Under the pieces are notes generated by a model, which saw only the letters and a list, made by a program, of their open reading frames with translations, was not told the DNA's origin and did no database searches. A stretch of 64,000 nucleotides of DNA from Streptomyces qaidamensis. GTDB taxonomy: Bacteria; Actinomycetota; Actinomycetes; Streptomycetales; Streptomycetaceae. The DNA lies in NCBI RefSeq assembly GCF_001611795.1, contig NZ_CP015098.1, positions 5,952,001 through 6,016,000 on the forward strand, in the 5' to 3' direction. This document shows, one piece after another, positions 34,024-42,875 of this stretch (its first letter is position 1; every line of letters begins with the position of its first letter). The position numbers and the translations under genes were made by a program.

Positions 34024-36963
34024 TTGGCTTTCCAGATGCCGGACCGCGGCGGAGGCCCTTCGGGGCCGCGGATCAGAGTGGGCCGCCCGTCCCGGCGTGT
34101 CCGGACCCTGCTCATGACGCTGGGCGTCCTGGCCGTTCTCGGCATGGCGTTCACCATGTTCGCGGGCTTTTGGACGGACTGGCTCTGGTACCGCTCGGTG
34201 GAATACTCCTCGGTCTTCACCACCACGCTGTGGACCAAGATCGGGCTCTTCTTCGTCTTCGGCCTGCTCATGGCCCTGGCCGTCGGCTTCAACATCTGGC
34301 TGGCGCACCGGCTGCGGCCGCCGCTGAGCGCCATGTCGATGGAGCAGCAGAACCTCGACCGCTACCGGATGGGCATCGCGCCCTACAAGAAGTGGCTGCT
34401 GTTCGGGATCACCGCCCTGGTGGGCCTGATCGCCGGCGCCTCCGCCTCCGGCCAGTGGCGGACGTGGCTGATGTGGGTCAACGGCGTGCCCTTCGGCGAG
34501 AAGGACCCCCAGTTCAAGCTGGACGTCGCCTTCTACGCCTTCGACCTGCCCTGGTACCGGTTCCTGCTCGGCTTCGGCTTCGCCGCCGCGATCCTGTCCG
34601 TGATCGCCGCCGCGCTCACCCACTACCTCTACGGCGGGCTGCGTGTCACGAGCCCGGGCGCCCGCGCCACGGCGGCGGCCACCGGGCACCTGTCGGTGCT
34701 CATCGGCATCTTCGTGGCCCTCAAGGCGGTCGCCTACTGGCTCGACCGGTACGGACTCGCCGTGAAGTCCAGCGACTTCAGGGCGACCGACAACTGGACG
34801 GGCCTGAGGTACGTCGACGCCAACGCCTATCTGCCGGCCAAGACGATCCTCTTCTGCATCGCCGTCATCTGCGCGCTGCTGTTCTTCGCCACCATCTGGC
34901 GACGCACCTGGCAGCTGCCCGTGATCGGCTTCGGCCTGATGGTGCTCTCCGCGATCCTCATCGGCGGCCTGTACCCGGCGATCGTGCAGAAGTTCCAGGT
35001 CCAGCCGAACGAGCAGGCCAAGGAGGCGCCGTACGTCGAGAAGAACCTCGAGGCGACGCGCAAGGCCTACGGCATCGACGGCACCAAGGTCACCGACTAC
35101 TCGGGCACCGGCAACACCGAGGACAAGACCAAGCTGCGCGACGACGTCGGCTCCACGGCGAGCATCCGCATCATGGACCCGAACATCGTCTCGCCGACGT
35201 TCCAGCAGCTCCAGCAGATCAGGAACTACTACGCGTTCCCGGAGAATCTGGACGTCGACCGCTATGCCAAGGACGGCAAGGACCAGGACACCGTCATCGG
35301 CCTGCGTGAGATCAACCTCGCCGGCATCCCGAAGAAGAACTGGATCAACAACCACTTCCGTTACACCCACGGTTACGGAGTGGTCGCCGCCGAGGGCACC
35401 AGCGCCGACGCCCAGGGCCGGCCGAACTTCACGGAGTCCGACCTGCCCTCCGAGGGCGACCTCGGCACGTACGAGCAGCGGGTCTACTACGGCGAGAAGA
35501 CCACCACGTACTCGATCGTCGGCGGTCCCCAGAAGGAGATCGACTACTCCGACGACAACGGCGAGAAGACCACCAGCTACAAGGGTGACAGCGGGGTCAA
35601 CCTCTCCAACTCGGTCAACCGGGCCGCGTACGCGGTGGCGTTCGGCGAGCCGCAGATCCTGTACTCCGGCGCGATCGGCGACGGATCGCGCATCCTGTAC
35701 AACCGCACGCCCAAGGAACGCGTCGAGGCGGTCGCGCCCTGGCTGACCATCGACGGCGACGCCTACCCGGCCGTCGTGGACGGACGGATCCAGTGGATCG
35801 TCGACGCGTACACGACGACGAACGGCTACCCGTACTCCTCGCGTACGACCCTGGGTGACACCACGGCCGACTCGCTGACCGCCACCAACGACAACCGCGC
35901 GGTGGTGGCCCAGCAGAACCAGGTCAACTACATCCGCAACTCGGTGAAGGCCACCGTCGACGCCTACACGGGCAAGGTCAAGCTCTTCCAGTGGGACACC
36001 AAGGACCCCGTCCTGAAGACCTGGATGAAGGCGTTCCCGAACACGGTGGAGCCCAAGAGCGACATCTCCAAGTCGCTGATGGACCACCTGCGCTACCCCC
36101 AGGACCTGTTCAAGGTCCAGCGGGAGCTGCTCACGCGCTACCACGTGAAGGACGCGACGACGTTCCTCAGCGGCAGCGAGGTGTGGCAGGTGCCGGACGA
36201 CCCGACGAACCGTTCGGGCAGCGCGGTGCCGCCGTACTACCTGAGCATGAAGATGCCCGACCAGAAGGCGCAGGCGTTCTCGCTGACGACGACCTTCACC
36301 CCAACAGGCCGGGACAACCTCAGCGCGTTCATGGCGGTCGACGCCGAGGCGGGCGCCGGTGACTACGGCAAGATCAGAATCCTGAAACTGCCGACGAACA
36401 CCACGGTCAACGGACCCAAGCAGGTCCAGAGCCAGTTCAACTCCCAAGAGGACATCGCCGAGTCCATCAGGCTCCTGAGAGGCGGCGACTCCGAAGTCGA
36501 GTACGGCAACCTGCTGACGGTGCCGCTCGACGGGGGGCTGCTCTACGTGGAGCCGGTCTACGTCCGCGGTGGCGGCCTGAAGTACCCGCTGCTGCGCAAG
36601 GTGCTGGTCACCTACGGAGGCCAGACCGCCTTCGAGAACACCCTCGACGAGGCCCTCAACAAGGTCTTCGGAGCAGACGGCCCGGCCGCCGAGCCGCCGG
36701 ACGAGGGCGATACGACGACACCACCGCCGACGTCCGACAACCCGACGGTCCAGCAGGCCCTGGAGGACGCTCAGAAGGCGTTCGACGCGGGCCAGGAGGC
36801 CCTGAAGAAGAACGACTGGGAGGCGTACGGCCGGGCGCAGAAGGACCTTGAGGACGCCTTGCAGCGTGCCGAGGACGCCCAGGCCGCGGCGAGCCGGGCG
36901 GGCGGTTCCGGGGGCGGCGAGAGCAAGCCCAGCGGCAGCCCGAGCCCGAAGCCGAGCAGTTAG
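34024..36963 (+). CDS. UPF0182 family large membrane protein
   Basis: 979 residues from TTG 34024, chosen because GAGGTG lies at six bases and matches the usual MAFQMPDRGG start; GTG 34015 and ATG 34036 are alternatives. About seven membrane helices occupy the first third (from RVRTLLMTLGVLAVLG to ILIGGLYPAIVQ). A long extracytoplasmic domain follows (YTHGYGVVAAEGTS, YYGEKTTTYSIV), and the C-terminus (from about 900) is acidic with a coiled-coil-like KAFDAGQEALKKNDWE and a low-complexity Ser/Pro tail. Family function unknown; conserved next to YlbL in actinobacteria. Confidence 0.92.
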   Translation: MAFQMPDRGGGPSGPRIRVGRPSRRVRTLLMTLGVLAVLGMAFTMFAGFWTDWLWYRSVEYSSVFTTTLWTKIGLFFVFGLLMALAVGFNIWLAHRLRPPLSAMSMEQQNLDRYRMGIAPYKKWLLFGITALVGLIAGASASGQWRTWLMWVNGVPFGEKDPQFKLDVAFYAFDLPWYRFLLGFGFAAAILSVIAAALTHYLYGGLRVTSPGARATAAATGHLSVLIGIFVALKAVAYWLDRYGLAVKSSDFRATDNWTGLRYVDANAYLPAKTILFCIAVICALLFFATIWRRTWQLPVIGFGLMVLSAILIGGLYPAIVQKFQVQPNEQAKEAPYVEKNLEATRKAYGIDGTKVTDYSGTGNTEDKTKLRDDVGSTASIRIMDPNIVSPTFQQLQQIRNYYAFPENLDVDRYAKDGKDQDTVIGLREINLAGIPKKNWINNHFRYTHGYGVVAAEGTSADAQGRPNFTESDLPSEGDLGTYEQRVYYGEKTTTYSIVGGPQKEIDYSDDNGEKTTSYKGDSGVNLSNSVNRAAYAVAFGEPQILYSGAIGDGSRILYNRTPKERVEAVAPWLTIDGDAYPAVVDGRIQWIVDAYTTTNGYPYSSRTTLGDTTADSLTATNDNRAVVAQQNQVNYIRNSVKATVDAYTGKVKLFQWDTKDPVLKTWMKAFPNTVEPKSDISKSLMDHLRYPQDLFKVQRELLTRYHVKDATTFLSGSEVWQVPDDPTNRSGSAVPPYYLSMKMPDQKAQAFSLTTTFTPTGRDNLSAFMAVDAEAGAGDYGKIRILKLPTNTTVNGPKQVQSQFNSQEDIAESIRLLRGGDSEVEYGNLLTVPLDGGLLYVEPVYVRGGGLKYPLLRKVLVTYGGQTAFENTLDEALNKVFGADGPAAEPPDEGDTTTPPPTSDNPTVQQALEDAQKAFDAGQEALKKNDWEAYGRAQKDLEDALQRAEDAQAAASRAGGSGGGESKPSGSPSPKPSS

Positions 36964-36987
36964 GGCCCTGGCCTGGTCAAATGCTCA

Positions 36988-37027
36988 CCCCGCGCCGTGA
37001 TACGGTTGTGAACACAACGGCGCGGGG
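36988..37027 (+). promoter_or_regulatory. Inverted repeat spanning the 5' end of the first initiator tRNA
   Basis: CCCCGCGCCGT (36988-36998) is complementary to ACGGCGCGGGG (37017-37027); the right arm covers the first seven tRNA bases. The transcript leader could therefore pair with the acceptor strand of the precursor. A nested GTTGT/ACAAC pair lies inside. May be promoter-proximal or chance. Confidence 0.4.
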
Positions 37028-37094
37028 TGGAGCAGCTCGGTAGCTCGCTGGGCTCATAACCCAGAGGTCGCAGGTTCAAATCCTGTCCCCGCTA
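37021..37094 (+). tRNA. Initiator tRNA-fMet (CAT anticodon), copy 1
   Basis: A 74-base cloverleaf beginning CGCGGGGTGG, with anticodon loop CTCATAA. Initiator features: mismatch at positions 1-72 (C against T), three G-C pairs at the base of the anticodon stem (GGG/CCC), and T-arm GGTTCAAATCC. The CCA end is not encoded. An identical second copy lies at 39235. Confidence 0.95.
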
Positions 37095-37126
37095 CTGAAG
37101 TCGTGATGTCCGAGTGACGGAGCGGC

Positions 37127-37167
37127 CACGAAGGCCCGGATTCCACAAAGGAATCCGGGCCTTCGTG
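37127..37167. terminator. Terminator after the first initiator tRNA
   Basis: An 18-base perfect stem (37127-37144 with 37150-37167) and loop ACAAA. Confidence 0.8.
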
Positions 37168-37328
37168 ATGTGTGAACGCATGTGCTGGCGCAGGCTGTGG
37201 CCGCGCCGCCGGGGGGAGTTGGGCAATCTGTGTTTGACTTGTCTCTCTGTGGGCATGTCGACAAAACGCTGAAGTGACCTCACTGGCTGCGGTATACCAG
37301 GTGTACCCAGGTTGCAGGTGGTGCGACG

Positions 37329-39152
37329 ATGGACGTTATGGGGGACAAGGCAACTCTGTTCGAGACAGGGCGTTTTGTGCAGCCTTCCAGCCGGGAGGAC
37401 ACCGAGACCCCGGACGAGACCGGGGAGATCGCCGACGAGGCGGCCGAGGAGCTGCGCCAGCGGCTCGCCGCCGAGGCCGGCGACGTCGAGGCGATGAGTG
37501 TCCTCGGGGCCATGCTGCTGCGCCGTGGTGACCTCGACGGTGCCGAGCCTCATCTGCGTGCCGCCACCGCCGCGGGCGACCGGGCGGCCGCCAACAACCT
37601 GGGAGTTCTCCTTCACCAGCGGGGGTACGCCGACGAGGCAGCCGGATGGTGGCGGATCGCCGCCGTCGCCGGATCCACGGCCGCCGCGCACGCCCTGGGC
37701 CGGCACCACCGCGAGCGCGGCGACGAACCCGCCGCCGAGTACTGGCTGCGCCAGTCCGCCGAGCAGGGGCACACGCTGGGCGCGTACGCGCTCGCCGACC
37801 TGCTGGAGCACCGCGGTGACGCCGGGGCCGAGCAGTGGATGCGGGTCGCGGCCGAGCGCGGGCACCGGGAGGCGGCGTACCGGCTGGCGCGGGCGCTGGA
37901 CCGGAGCGCGGCGCGGGAAGCCGACGGTGACAACGGTGTCCAGGTGCCGGAGGAGGCCGAGCAGTGGTACCGGCAGGCCGCCGCGCGCGGCCACCGGCGG
38001 GCCGCCCTGCACCTCGGGACGATCCTGGAACGGCGCGGCGAGCTCAAGGAGGCCGGACGCTGGTACCTGACGTCCGCCAAGGACGGCGAGGCGCGTGCCG
38101 CCTGCGCGCTCGGCTTCCTGCTGCGCGACGCGGGCGACACCGAGAGCGCCGCCGTGTGGTGGCTGCGGGCCGCCCAGGACGGCGACGGCAACGCGGCGAA
38201 CGCGCTGGGCGCGCTGCACGCCGAGCGGGGCGAGACCCAGACCGCCGAGCGGTGGTACCGGGCCGCGATGGACGCGGGCGACGTGAACGGCGCGTACAAC
38301 CTCGGCCTGCTCTGCGCCGAGCAGGGGCGCACCCCGCAGGCCGAGCAGTGGTACCGGCGCGCGGCCTACGCAGGGCACCGGGAGGCCGCGAACGCGCTGG
38401 CGATCCTGCTGCTGCGGGGCGGCGACGAGACGGGCGCGGAGCCGTGGTTCTCCAAGGCCGCGGAGGCCGGGAGCGTCGACGCCGCCTTCAATCTCGGCAT
38501 CCTGCATGCCGGGCGGGGTGAGGAGCAGGCCGCGCTGCGCTGGTACGAGCGGGCCGCCGCCGCCGGGCACACCGAGGCGGCGCTCCAGGTCGGCATGGTG
38601 AGGCTGCGGGACGGCGACGAGCAGGAGGCCGAGCGGCATCTGCGGTGTGCCGCCGGCGGCGGGAGCGCCGAGGCCGCTTACCGGCTGGCGACGGTGCTCG
38701 ACGCCCGGCGGCCGCCGGAGCCCGCGCATGAGCTCGGCGAGCCGGTGCACCGGCGGAGCGAGTGCGAGGAGTGGTACGAGCGGGCGGCGCACCAGGGGCA
38801 CCGGCGGGCGCAGGTGCGGGTCGGCATGCTGGCGGCGGCCCGGGGCGATGTCGTCGAGGCGGCTCGGTGGTACCGGGAGGCGGCCGAGGCCGGGTCCCGC
38901 AACGGTGCGTTCAACCTCGGGCTGCTGCTGGCCCGGGAGGGGAGCGAGCCCGAGGCGGCGGTGTGGTGGAAGCGGGCCGCCGACGCCGGGCACGGGCGGG
39001 CGGCGTTGCGGCTGGCCCTGGTCTACGCGCGTCGGGGAGAGCTGGCGGAAGGGCAGCGCTGGGCCGATCGGGCCGTGTCGCTGGGACCGGCGTCCGTCGC
39101 CGAGCGGGCGGAGCGGCTGAGGGACGCGCTGCGGCAGGAGCTCTCCGCGTGA
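37329..39152 (+). CDS. Sel1/tetratricopeptide repeat protein
   Basis: 607 residues from ATG 37329 (AGGTGG upstream; ATG 37338 also possible). After a short variable N-terminus, about sixteen tandem Sel1-like/TPR repeats of 36-38 residues fill the protein, with signatures such as AAANNLGVLLHQRG, EAAYRLARAL, GAYNLGLLCAEQGR and EQWYRRAAYAGHREAANALA. Such proteins are all-helical scaffolds for protein interaction, cytoplasmic as no signal or membrane helix is seen. Located between two identical initiator tRNAs. Partner unknown. Confidence 0.88.
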   Translation: MDVMGDKATLFETGRFVQPSSREDTETPDETGEIADEAAEELRQRLAAEAGDVEAMSVLGAMLLRRGDLDGAEPHLRAATAAGDRAAANNLGVLLHQRGYADEAAGWWRIAAVAGSTAAAHALGRHHRERGDEPAAEYWLRQSAEQGHTLGAYALADLLEHRGDAGAEQWMRVAAERGHREAAYRLARALDRSAAREADGDNGVQVPEEAEQWYRQAAARGHRRAALHLGTILERRGELKEAGRWYLTSAKDGEARAACALGFLLRDAGDTESAAVWWLRAAQDGDGNAANALGALHAERGETQTAERWYRAAMDAGDVNGAYNLGLLCAEQGRTPQAEQWYRRAAYAGHREAANALAILLLRGGDETGAEPWFSKAAEAGSVDAAFNLGILHAGRGEEQAALRWYERAAAAGHTEAALQVGMVRLRDGDEQEAERHLRCAAGGGSAEAAYRLATVLDARRPPEPAHELGEPVHRRSECEEWYERAAHQGHRRAQVRVGMLAAARGDVVEAARWYREAAEAGSRNGAFNLGLLLAREGSEPEAAVWWKRAADAGHGRAALRLALVYARRGELAEGQRWADRAVSLGPASVAERAERLRDALRQELSA

Positions 39153-39234
39153 GATGTTGCGGGTGGGGCCGGGGTGCGGCCGGGCAATGGATTTGCATCC
39201 GCCCTCCGCGGTGACGTAACGTTGCATTCAACGA

Positions 39235-39308
39235 CGCGGGGTGGAGCAGCTCGGTAGCTCGCTGGGCTCATAACCCAGAGGTCGCAGGTTCAAATCCTGT
39301 CCCCGCTA
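39235..39308 (+). tRNA. Initiator tRNA-fMet (CAT anticodon), copy 2
   Basis: Identical in sequence to the copy at 37021-37094 over the full cloverleaf, including the unpaired 1-72 position and the anticodon-stem GGG/CCC pairs. Separate promoter and terminator regions flank it, so both are probably expressed. Confidence 0.95.
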
Positions 39309-39315
39309 CTGAAGG

Positions 39316-39351
39316 CCGAGGGCCGGAATCCGAAAGGGTTCCGGCTCTCGG
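39316..39351. terminator. Terminator after the second initiator tRNA
   Basis: A 16-pair stem (39316-39331 with 39336-39351, two G-U pairs) and loop GAAA. Confidence 0.75.
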
Positions 39352-39383
39352 TGTTTCCGGGGCCCCAGCGGCCCGTCTGAGTA

Positions 39384-39424
39384 ACGGAAAAGCCCCGGCA
39401 CCCACGGTGCCGGGGCTTTTCCGT
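39384..39424. terminator. Bidirectional terminator between tRNA-fMet and catR
   Basis: A 19-pair stem with loop CAC, flanked by A and T runs at its base (GGAAAAGCC and GGCTTTTCC), so it can act in both directions. Confidence 0.85.
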
Positions 39425-39432
39425 ACGCAGGG

Positions 39433-39849
39433 CTAGGCGGCCGCGCAGTTCGGGCAGACGCCGCGGTACGTCACCTCGACGTCCGAGACCGTGAAGCCGA
39501 AGCGCTCGGTGTCGGGGAGGTCGGCCAGCGGATTGCCGGTCGGGTGGACGTCGCGGATCGCGCCGCACTGGGCGCAGACCAGGTGGTGGTGCGGCTGGTG
39601 GGCGTTCGGGTCGTACCGCTTGGCGCGCTGGTCGGTGGAAACCTCCAGCACCTCGCCGAGGGTCACGAGCTCACCCAGCGTGTTGTAGACGGTCGCTCGG
39701 GAGATCTCGGGCAGCTTGGCGACGGCCCGGGCGTGGACCTCGTCGGCCGTCAGATGGACGTGTTCGCCGTCGAGGACCTCGGCCACGACACGCCGCTGCG
39801 CGGTCATCCGCCATCCGCGTCCGCGCAGGCGTTCCAGAAGGTCACTCAT
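39433..39849 (-). CDS. catR: CatR, Fur/PerR-family peroxide-responsive repressor
   Basis: 138 residues from ATG 39849, the length reported for S. coelicolor CatR (GTG 39855 would add two). Fur family: winged helix (GWRMTAQRRVVAEVL, SRATVYNTLGELV) and dimerisation domain with HQPHHHLVCAQCG and the second CXXC (CPNC) at the C-terminus; the four cysteines form the structural zinc site. Divergent from the catalase gene with an operator over the catalase promoter. It represses catA and is inactivated by hydrogen peroxide; this is established for the orthologue. Confidence 0.88.
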   Translation of the reverse strand: MSDLLERLRGRGWRMTAQRRVVAEVLDGEHVHLTADEVHARAVAKLPEISRATVYNTLGELVTLGEVLEVSTDQRAKRYDPNAHQPHHHLVCAQCGAIRDVHPTGNPLADLPDTERFGFTVSDVEVTYRGVCPNCAAA

Positions 39850-39910
39850 GGCCACCAGCCTAACAGCTAAGGGGACCAGGTCCCGAACAGGTGTGAGATT
39901 AGAGTTTCAC

Positions 39911-39938
39911 TTGCTTTAGACAATGTCTATTGTAGGAT
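39911..39938 (+). promoter_or_regulatory. catA promoter overlapped by a CatR-type operator
   Basis: TTGCTT (39911-39916) and TAGGAT (39933-39938) with a 16-base spacer. The spacer holds TAGACAATGTCTA (39917-39929), a near palindrome, overlapping a second palindrome ACAATGTCTATTGT (39920-39933). A bound repressor would block RNA polymerase. Confidence 0.75.
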
Positions 39939-39994
39939 CGAGAACAGCTTTGATCAAGGGACAGGACTGGTCAGAAATGGTGCAGGAGGCGCAC

Positions 39995-41446
39995 GTGACG
40001 CAGGGACGGCTTACGACGGAGGCAGGGGCTCCGGTCGCCGACAACCAGAACAGCGAGACCGCGGGCGTCGGCGGCCCGGTGCTCGTCCAGGACCAGCTCC
40101 TGCTGGAGAAGCTGGCCCACTTCAACCGCGAGCGCATCCCGGAGCGCGTGGTGCACGCCCGCGGCGCGGGTGCGTACGGCACCTTCACGGTGACCGCCGA
40201 TGTCACCCCGTACACGCGGGCCGCCTTCCTCTCCGGGATCGGCAAGCAGACCGAGGTCTTCCTGCGCTTCTCGACGGTGGCGGGCAACCTGGGGGCGGCG
40301 GACGCGGTGCGCGACCCGCGTGGCTTCGCGCTGAAGTTCTACACCGAGGAGGGCAACTACGACCTCGTCGGCAACAACACCCCGGTGTTCTTCATCAAGG
40401 ACGCCATCAAGTTCCCGGACTTCATCCACACCCAGAAGCGCGACCCGTACACCGGCTCGACGGAGGCGGACAACGTCTGGGACTTCTGGAGCCTGTCGCC
40501 CGAGTCGACGCACCAGGTGACCTGGCTGTTCGGTGACCGTGGCATCCCGGCCTCGTACCGCCACATGGACGGCTTCGGCTCGCACACCTTCCAGTGGAGC
40601 AACGCGGCAGGCGAGGCCTTCTGGGTGAAGTACCACTTCAAGACCGACCAGGGCATCAGGAACCTGACCGCCGAGGCGGCCGCCCGGCTCGCCGGTGAGG
40701 ATCCCGACTCCCACCAGCGCGACCTGCGGCAGGCCATCGAGCGTGGCGAGTACCCGACCTGGACCGTCGGCGTGCAGATCATGCCCGTGGCCGAGGCGGC
40801 GACGTACCGCTTCAACCCGTTCGACCTGACCAAGGTCTGGCCGCACGCGGACTACCCGGTCGTCGAGATCGGCAGGCTGGAACTCAACCGCAACCCGGAG
40901 AACATCTTCGCCGAGGTCGAGCAGTCGATCTTCAGCCCCGCCCACTTCGTGCCGGGCATCGGACCGTCCCCGGACAAGATGCTCCAGGGCCGCCTCTTCG
41001 CCTACGGCGACGCCCACCGCTACCGCGTCGGCATCAACGCCGACCACCTGCTGGTGAACCGCCCGCACGCCACCGTGGCGCGCACCAACTCCCGTGACGG
41101 GTACCTCTACGACGGCCGTCACGGTGGCGCGAAGAACTACGAGCCGAACAGCTTCGGCGGTCCCTTCCAGACGGACCGTCCGCTGTGGTCCGCCACGGCC
41201 GTGAGCGGCGCGACGGGCACCCACCCGGCCCCGGTCCACGCTGAGGACGACGACTTCGTCCAAGCGGGCAACCTCTACCGGCTCATGTCGGAGGACGAGA
41301 AGGAGCGCCTGATCGCCAACCTGGCGGGCTTCATCGCCAAGGTCTCGCGTGACGACATCGTCGAGCGCGCGATCGACAACTTCCGTCGGGCCGACGGAGA
41401 CTACGGCAAGCGGCTGGAGGCCGCGGTCCAGGCCCTGCGCGGCTGA
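39995..41446 (+). CDS. catA: Monofunctional haem catalase (vegetative CatA type)
   Basis: 483 residues from GTG 39995 with AGGAGG five bases upstream (a frame from 39923 begins in the promoter). Clade 3 small-subunit catalase: catalytic His in ERVVHARGAGAYG, Asn in LVGNNTPVFF, and proximal haem Tyr in RLFAYGDAHRYR. Length is normal. It dismutates hydrogen peroxide in the cytoplasm. The gene is divergent from catR and the leader is about 50 bases from the predicted start. Confidence 0.95.
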   Translation: MTQGRLTTEAGAPVADNQNSETAGVGGPVLVQDQLLLEKLAHFNRERIPERVVHARGAGAYGTFTVTADVTPYTRAAFLSGIGKQTEVFLRFSTVAGNLGAADAVRDPRGFALKFYTEEGNYDLVGNNTPVFFIKDAIKFPDFIHTQKRDPYTGSTEADNVWDFWSLSPESTHQVTWLFGDRGIPASYRHMDGFGSHTFQWSNAAGEAFWVKYHFKTDQGIRNLTAEAAARLAGEDPDSHQRDLRQAIERGEYPTWTVGVQIMPVAEAATYRFNPFDLTKVWPHADYPVVEIGRLELNRNPENIFAEVEQSIFSPAHFVPGIGPSPDKMLQGRLFAYGDAHRYRVGINADHLLVNRPHATVARTNSRDGYLYDGRHGGAKNYEPNSFGGPFQTDRPLWSATAVSGATGTHPAPVHAEDDDFVQAGNLYRLMSEDEKERLIANLAGFIAKVSRDDIVERAIDNFRRADGDYGKRLEAAVQALRG

Positions 41447-41474
41447 ACTCCAGCACTGGACCGCTTGCGGTAGT

Positions 41475-41512
41475 GGACGGGCCGGGTCCCCTTGCGGGGG
41501 CCCGGCCCGTCC
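41475..41512. terminator. Terminator after catA, shared with convergent CBS gene
   Basis: A 17-pair stem (41475-41491 with 41496-41512, one G-U pair) and loop TTGC. Confidence 0.8.
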
Positions 41513-41518
41513 GTGCTG

Positions 41519-41911
41519 CTACGCGGGAACCTGCTGCCGTGCCGGTGCCCAGCAGCGGATGATGTCGCGGACCGAGACGATGCCGGCGGGTTCGCCGCCG
41601 TCCAGCACGATGAGGTGCCGGAAGCCGCCGTGTGCCATGGCGCCCGCCGCCTCCTCCAGCGTCCAGGCCGGAGTGGCGAACACGACGTTGTTGGTGGTGT
41701 GGGCATGGGCGCGTTCCGTGTCCGGGTCCTGGCCCAGGCCCACGGAGTTGAGGATGTCGCGTTCGGTGAGGATGCCGATGCCGCCGGCGTCGGGGTCGTG
41801 GACGACGGCCGCGCCGACCTTGCGCGCGGACATCAGCGCTGCGGCCTGGCGCAGGGTGTGGGTCGGGCCGATGGTGAGGACGACAGTGCTCATGGCGTCA
41901 CGGACGAGCAT
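41519..41911 (-). CDS. Tandem CBS-domain protein
   Basis: 130 residues from ATG 41911, with GGAGG upstream (GTG 41923 would overlap that ribosome site). Two CBS domains make the whole protein: MLVRDAMSTVVLTIGP to ILTERDILNS, and EEAAGAMAHGGFRHLIVLD to IVSVRDIIRCW. Stand-alone CBS pairs bind adenosine nucleotides and often regulate other proteins; no partner domain is present. Function here unknown. Confidence 0.88.
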   Translation of the reverse strand: MLVRDAMSTVVLTIGPTHTLRQAAALMSARKVGAAVVHDPDAGGIGILTERDILNSVGLGQDPDTERAHAHTTNNVVFATPAWTLEEAAGAMAHGGFRHLIVLDGGEPAGIVSVRDIIRCWAPARQQVPA

Positions 41912-42041
41912 GGATGGAGCCACCTCCTGGGAGTGTCCCCGCCGTTTGTTCAGCGTTTCACAAGTTCACAAGTTGGGGGACTCTCAGAGTGGCAGGCAAA
42001 GGGAGGGTCAACAAGAGGGCGCTCGGTAACAACCGGGGGGC

Positions 42042-42842
42042 TCAATAGCGCTGGTTCAGATACCCCAGCAGCTCGTCGTGGAGCAGCCCGTTCGACGCGG
42101 CAGCGTTGCCGCTGTGGGGGCCCGGGCGGGCGTCGAGGCCGGTGAAGGTGCCGCCGGCTTCCGTGACGACGATGGCGGTGGCGGCCATGTCCCACAGGGA
42201 CAGCTCGGGCTCGGCGCACATGTCGATGGAGCCCTCCGCCACCATCATGTACGGCCAGAAGTCGCCGTACGCCCGCGTGCGCCAGACCTCGCGGGTCAGG
42301 TCCAGGAAGCCGTCCAGGCGGCCCTGCTCCTCCCAGCCGCTCAGCGAGGAGTACGCGAAGGAGGCGTCGGAGAGCGTGGAGACGCGGGAGACCTGCAGCC
42401 GGGAGGCCTTGGTGAGGCTGCGGCCGGAGAACGCGCCGTGGCCCTTCGCGGCCCACCAGCGGCGGCCTAGGGCGGGAGCGGAGACCACGCCGACGACGGG
42501 CTGGAAGCCGCCCTCGCCGGCCTCCATCAGGGAGATGAGCGTGGCCCAGACGGGCACGCCCCGCACGTAGTTCTTGGTGCCGTCGATCGGGTCGATCACC
42601 CAGCGGCGGGGGCCGGTGCCCTCGACGCCGTACTCCTCGCCGAGGATCGCGTCCCGGGGGCGGGCGCGTCCGAGGTGGCCGCGGATGAGTTCCTCCGCGG
42701 CCTTGTCCGCCTCGCTCACCGGGGTCATGTCCGGTTTGGTCTCGACCTTGAGGTCGAGGGCCTTGAACCGGTCCGTCGTCGCGGCGTCGGCGGCGTCGGC
42801 GAGGACGTGGGCGAGACGCAGGTCGTCGAGGTAGTCGGGCAT
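42042..42842 (-). CDS. hisN: Histidinol-phosphatase HisN (inositol-monophosphatase family)
   Basis: 266 residues. Metal motifs of the IMPase superfamily: Glu in ILGEEYG, DPIDGTKNY (motif A, near 85-95), and WDMAATAIVVTEAGG (motif B near 210). The family includes the actinobacterial HisN that performs the dephosphorylation of L-histidinol phosphate in histidine synthesis; the Streptomyces orthologue (SCO5208 by memory) has been shown to be the missing HisN. No other his gene is adjacent. Confidence 0.9.
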   Translation of the reverse strand: MPDYLDDLRLAHVLADAADAATTDRFKALDLKVETKPDMTPVSEADKAAEELIRGHLGRARPRDAILGEEYGVEGTGPRRWVIDPIDGTKNYVRGVPVWATLISLMEAGEGGFQPVVGVVSAPALGRRWWAAKGHGAFSGRSLTKASRLQVSRVSTLSDASFAYSSLSGWEEQGRLDGFLDLTREVWRTRAYGDFWPYMMVAEGSIDMCAEPELSLWDMAATAIVVTEAGGTFTGLDARPGPHSGNAAASNGLLHDELLGYLNQRY

Positions 42843-42875
42843 GCAACGAACCTATCTGCCGAGGTGGGGGTGGGG

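Noticed and set aside
33997..36447. 816-codon minus-strand frame under UPF0182
   Set aside because: Antisense shadow; no motif, Val/Arg/Gly-rich.
37092..39227. 711-codon minus-strand frame under the Sel1 repeat gene and covering a tRNA
   Set aside because: Pro/Arg/Gly-rich shadow of a repeat gene.
37021..39308. Possible integrated element bounded by duplicated tRNA
   Set aside because: No integrase or mobile gene inside; both tRNAs are full-length with their own terminators.
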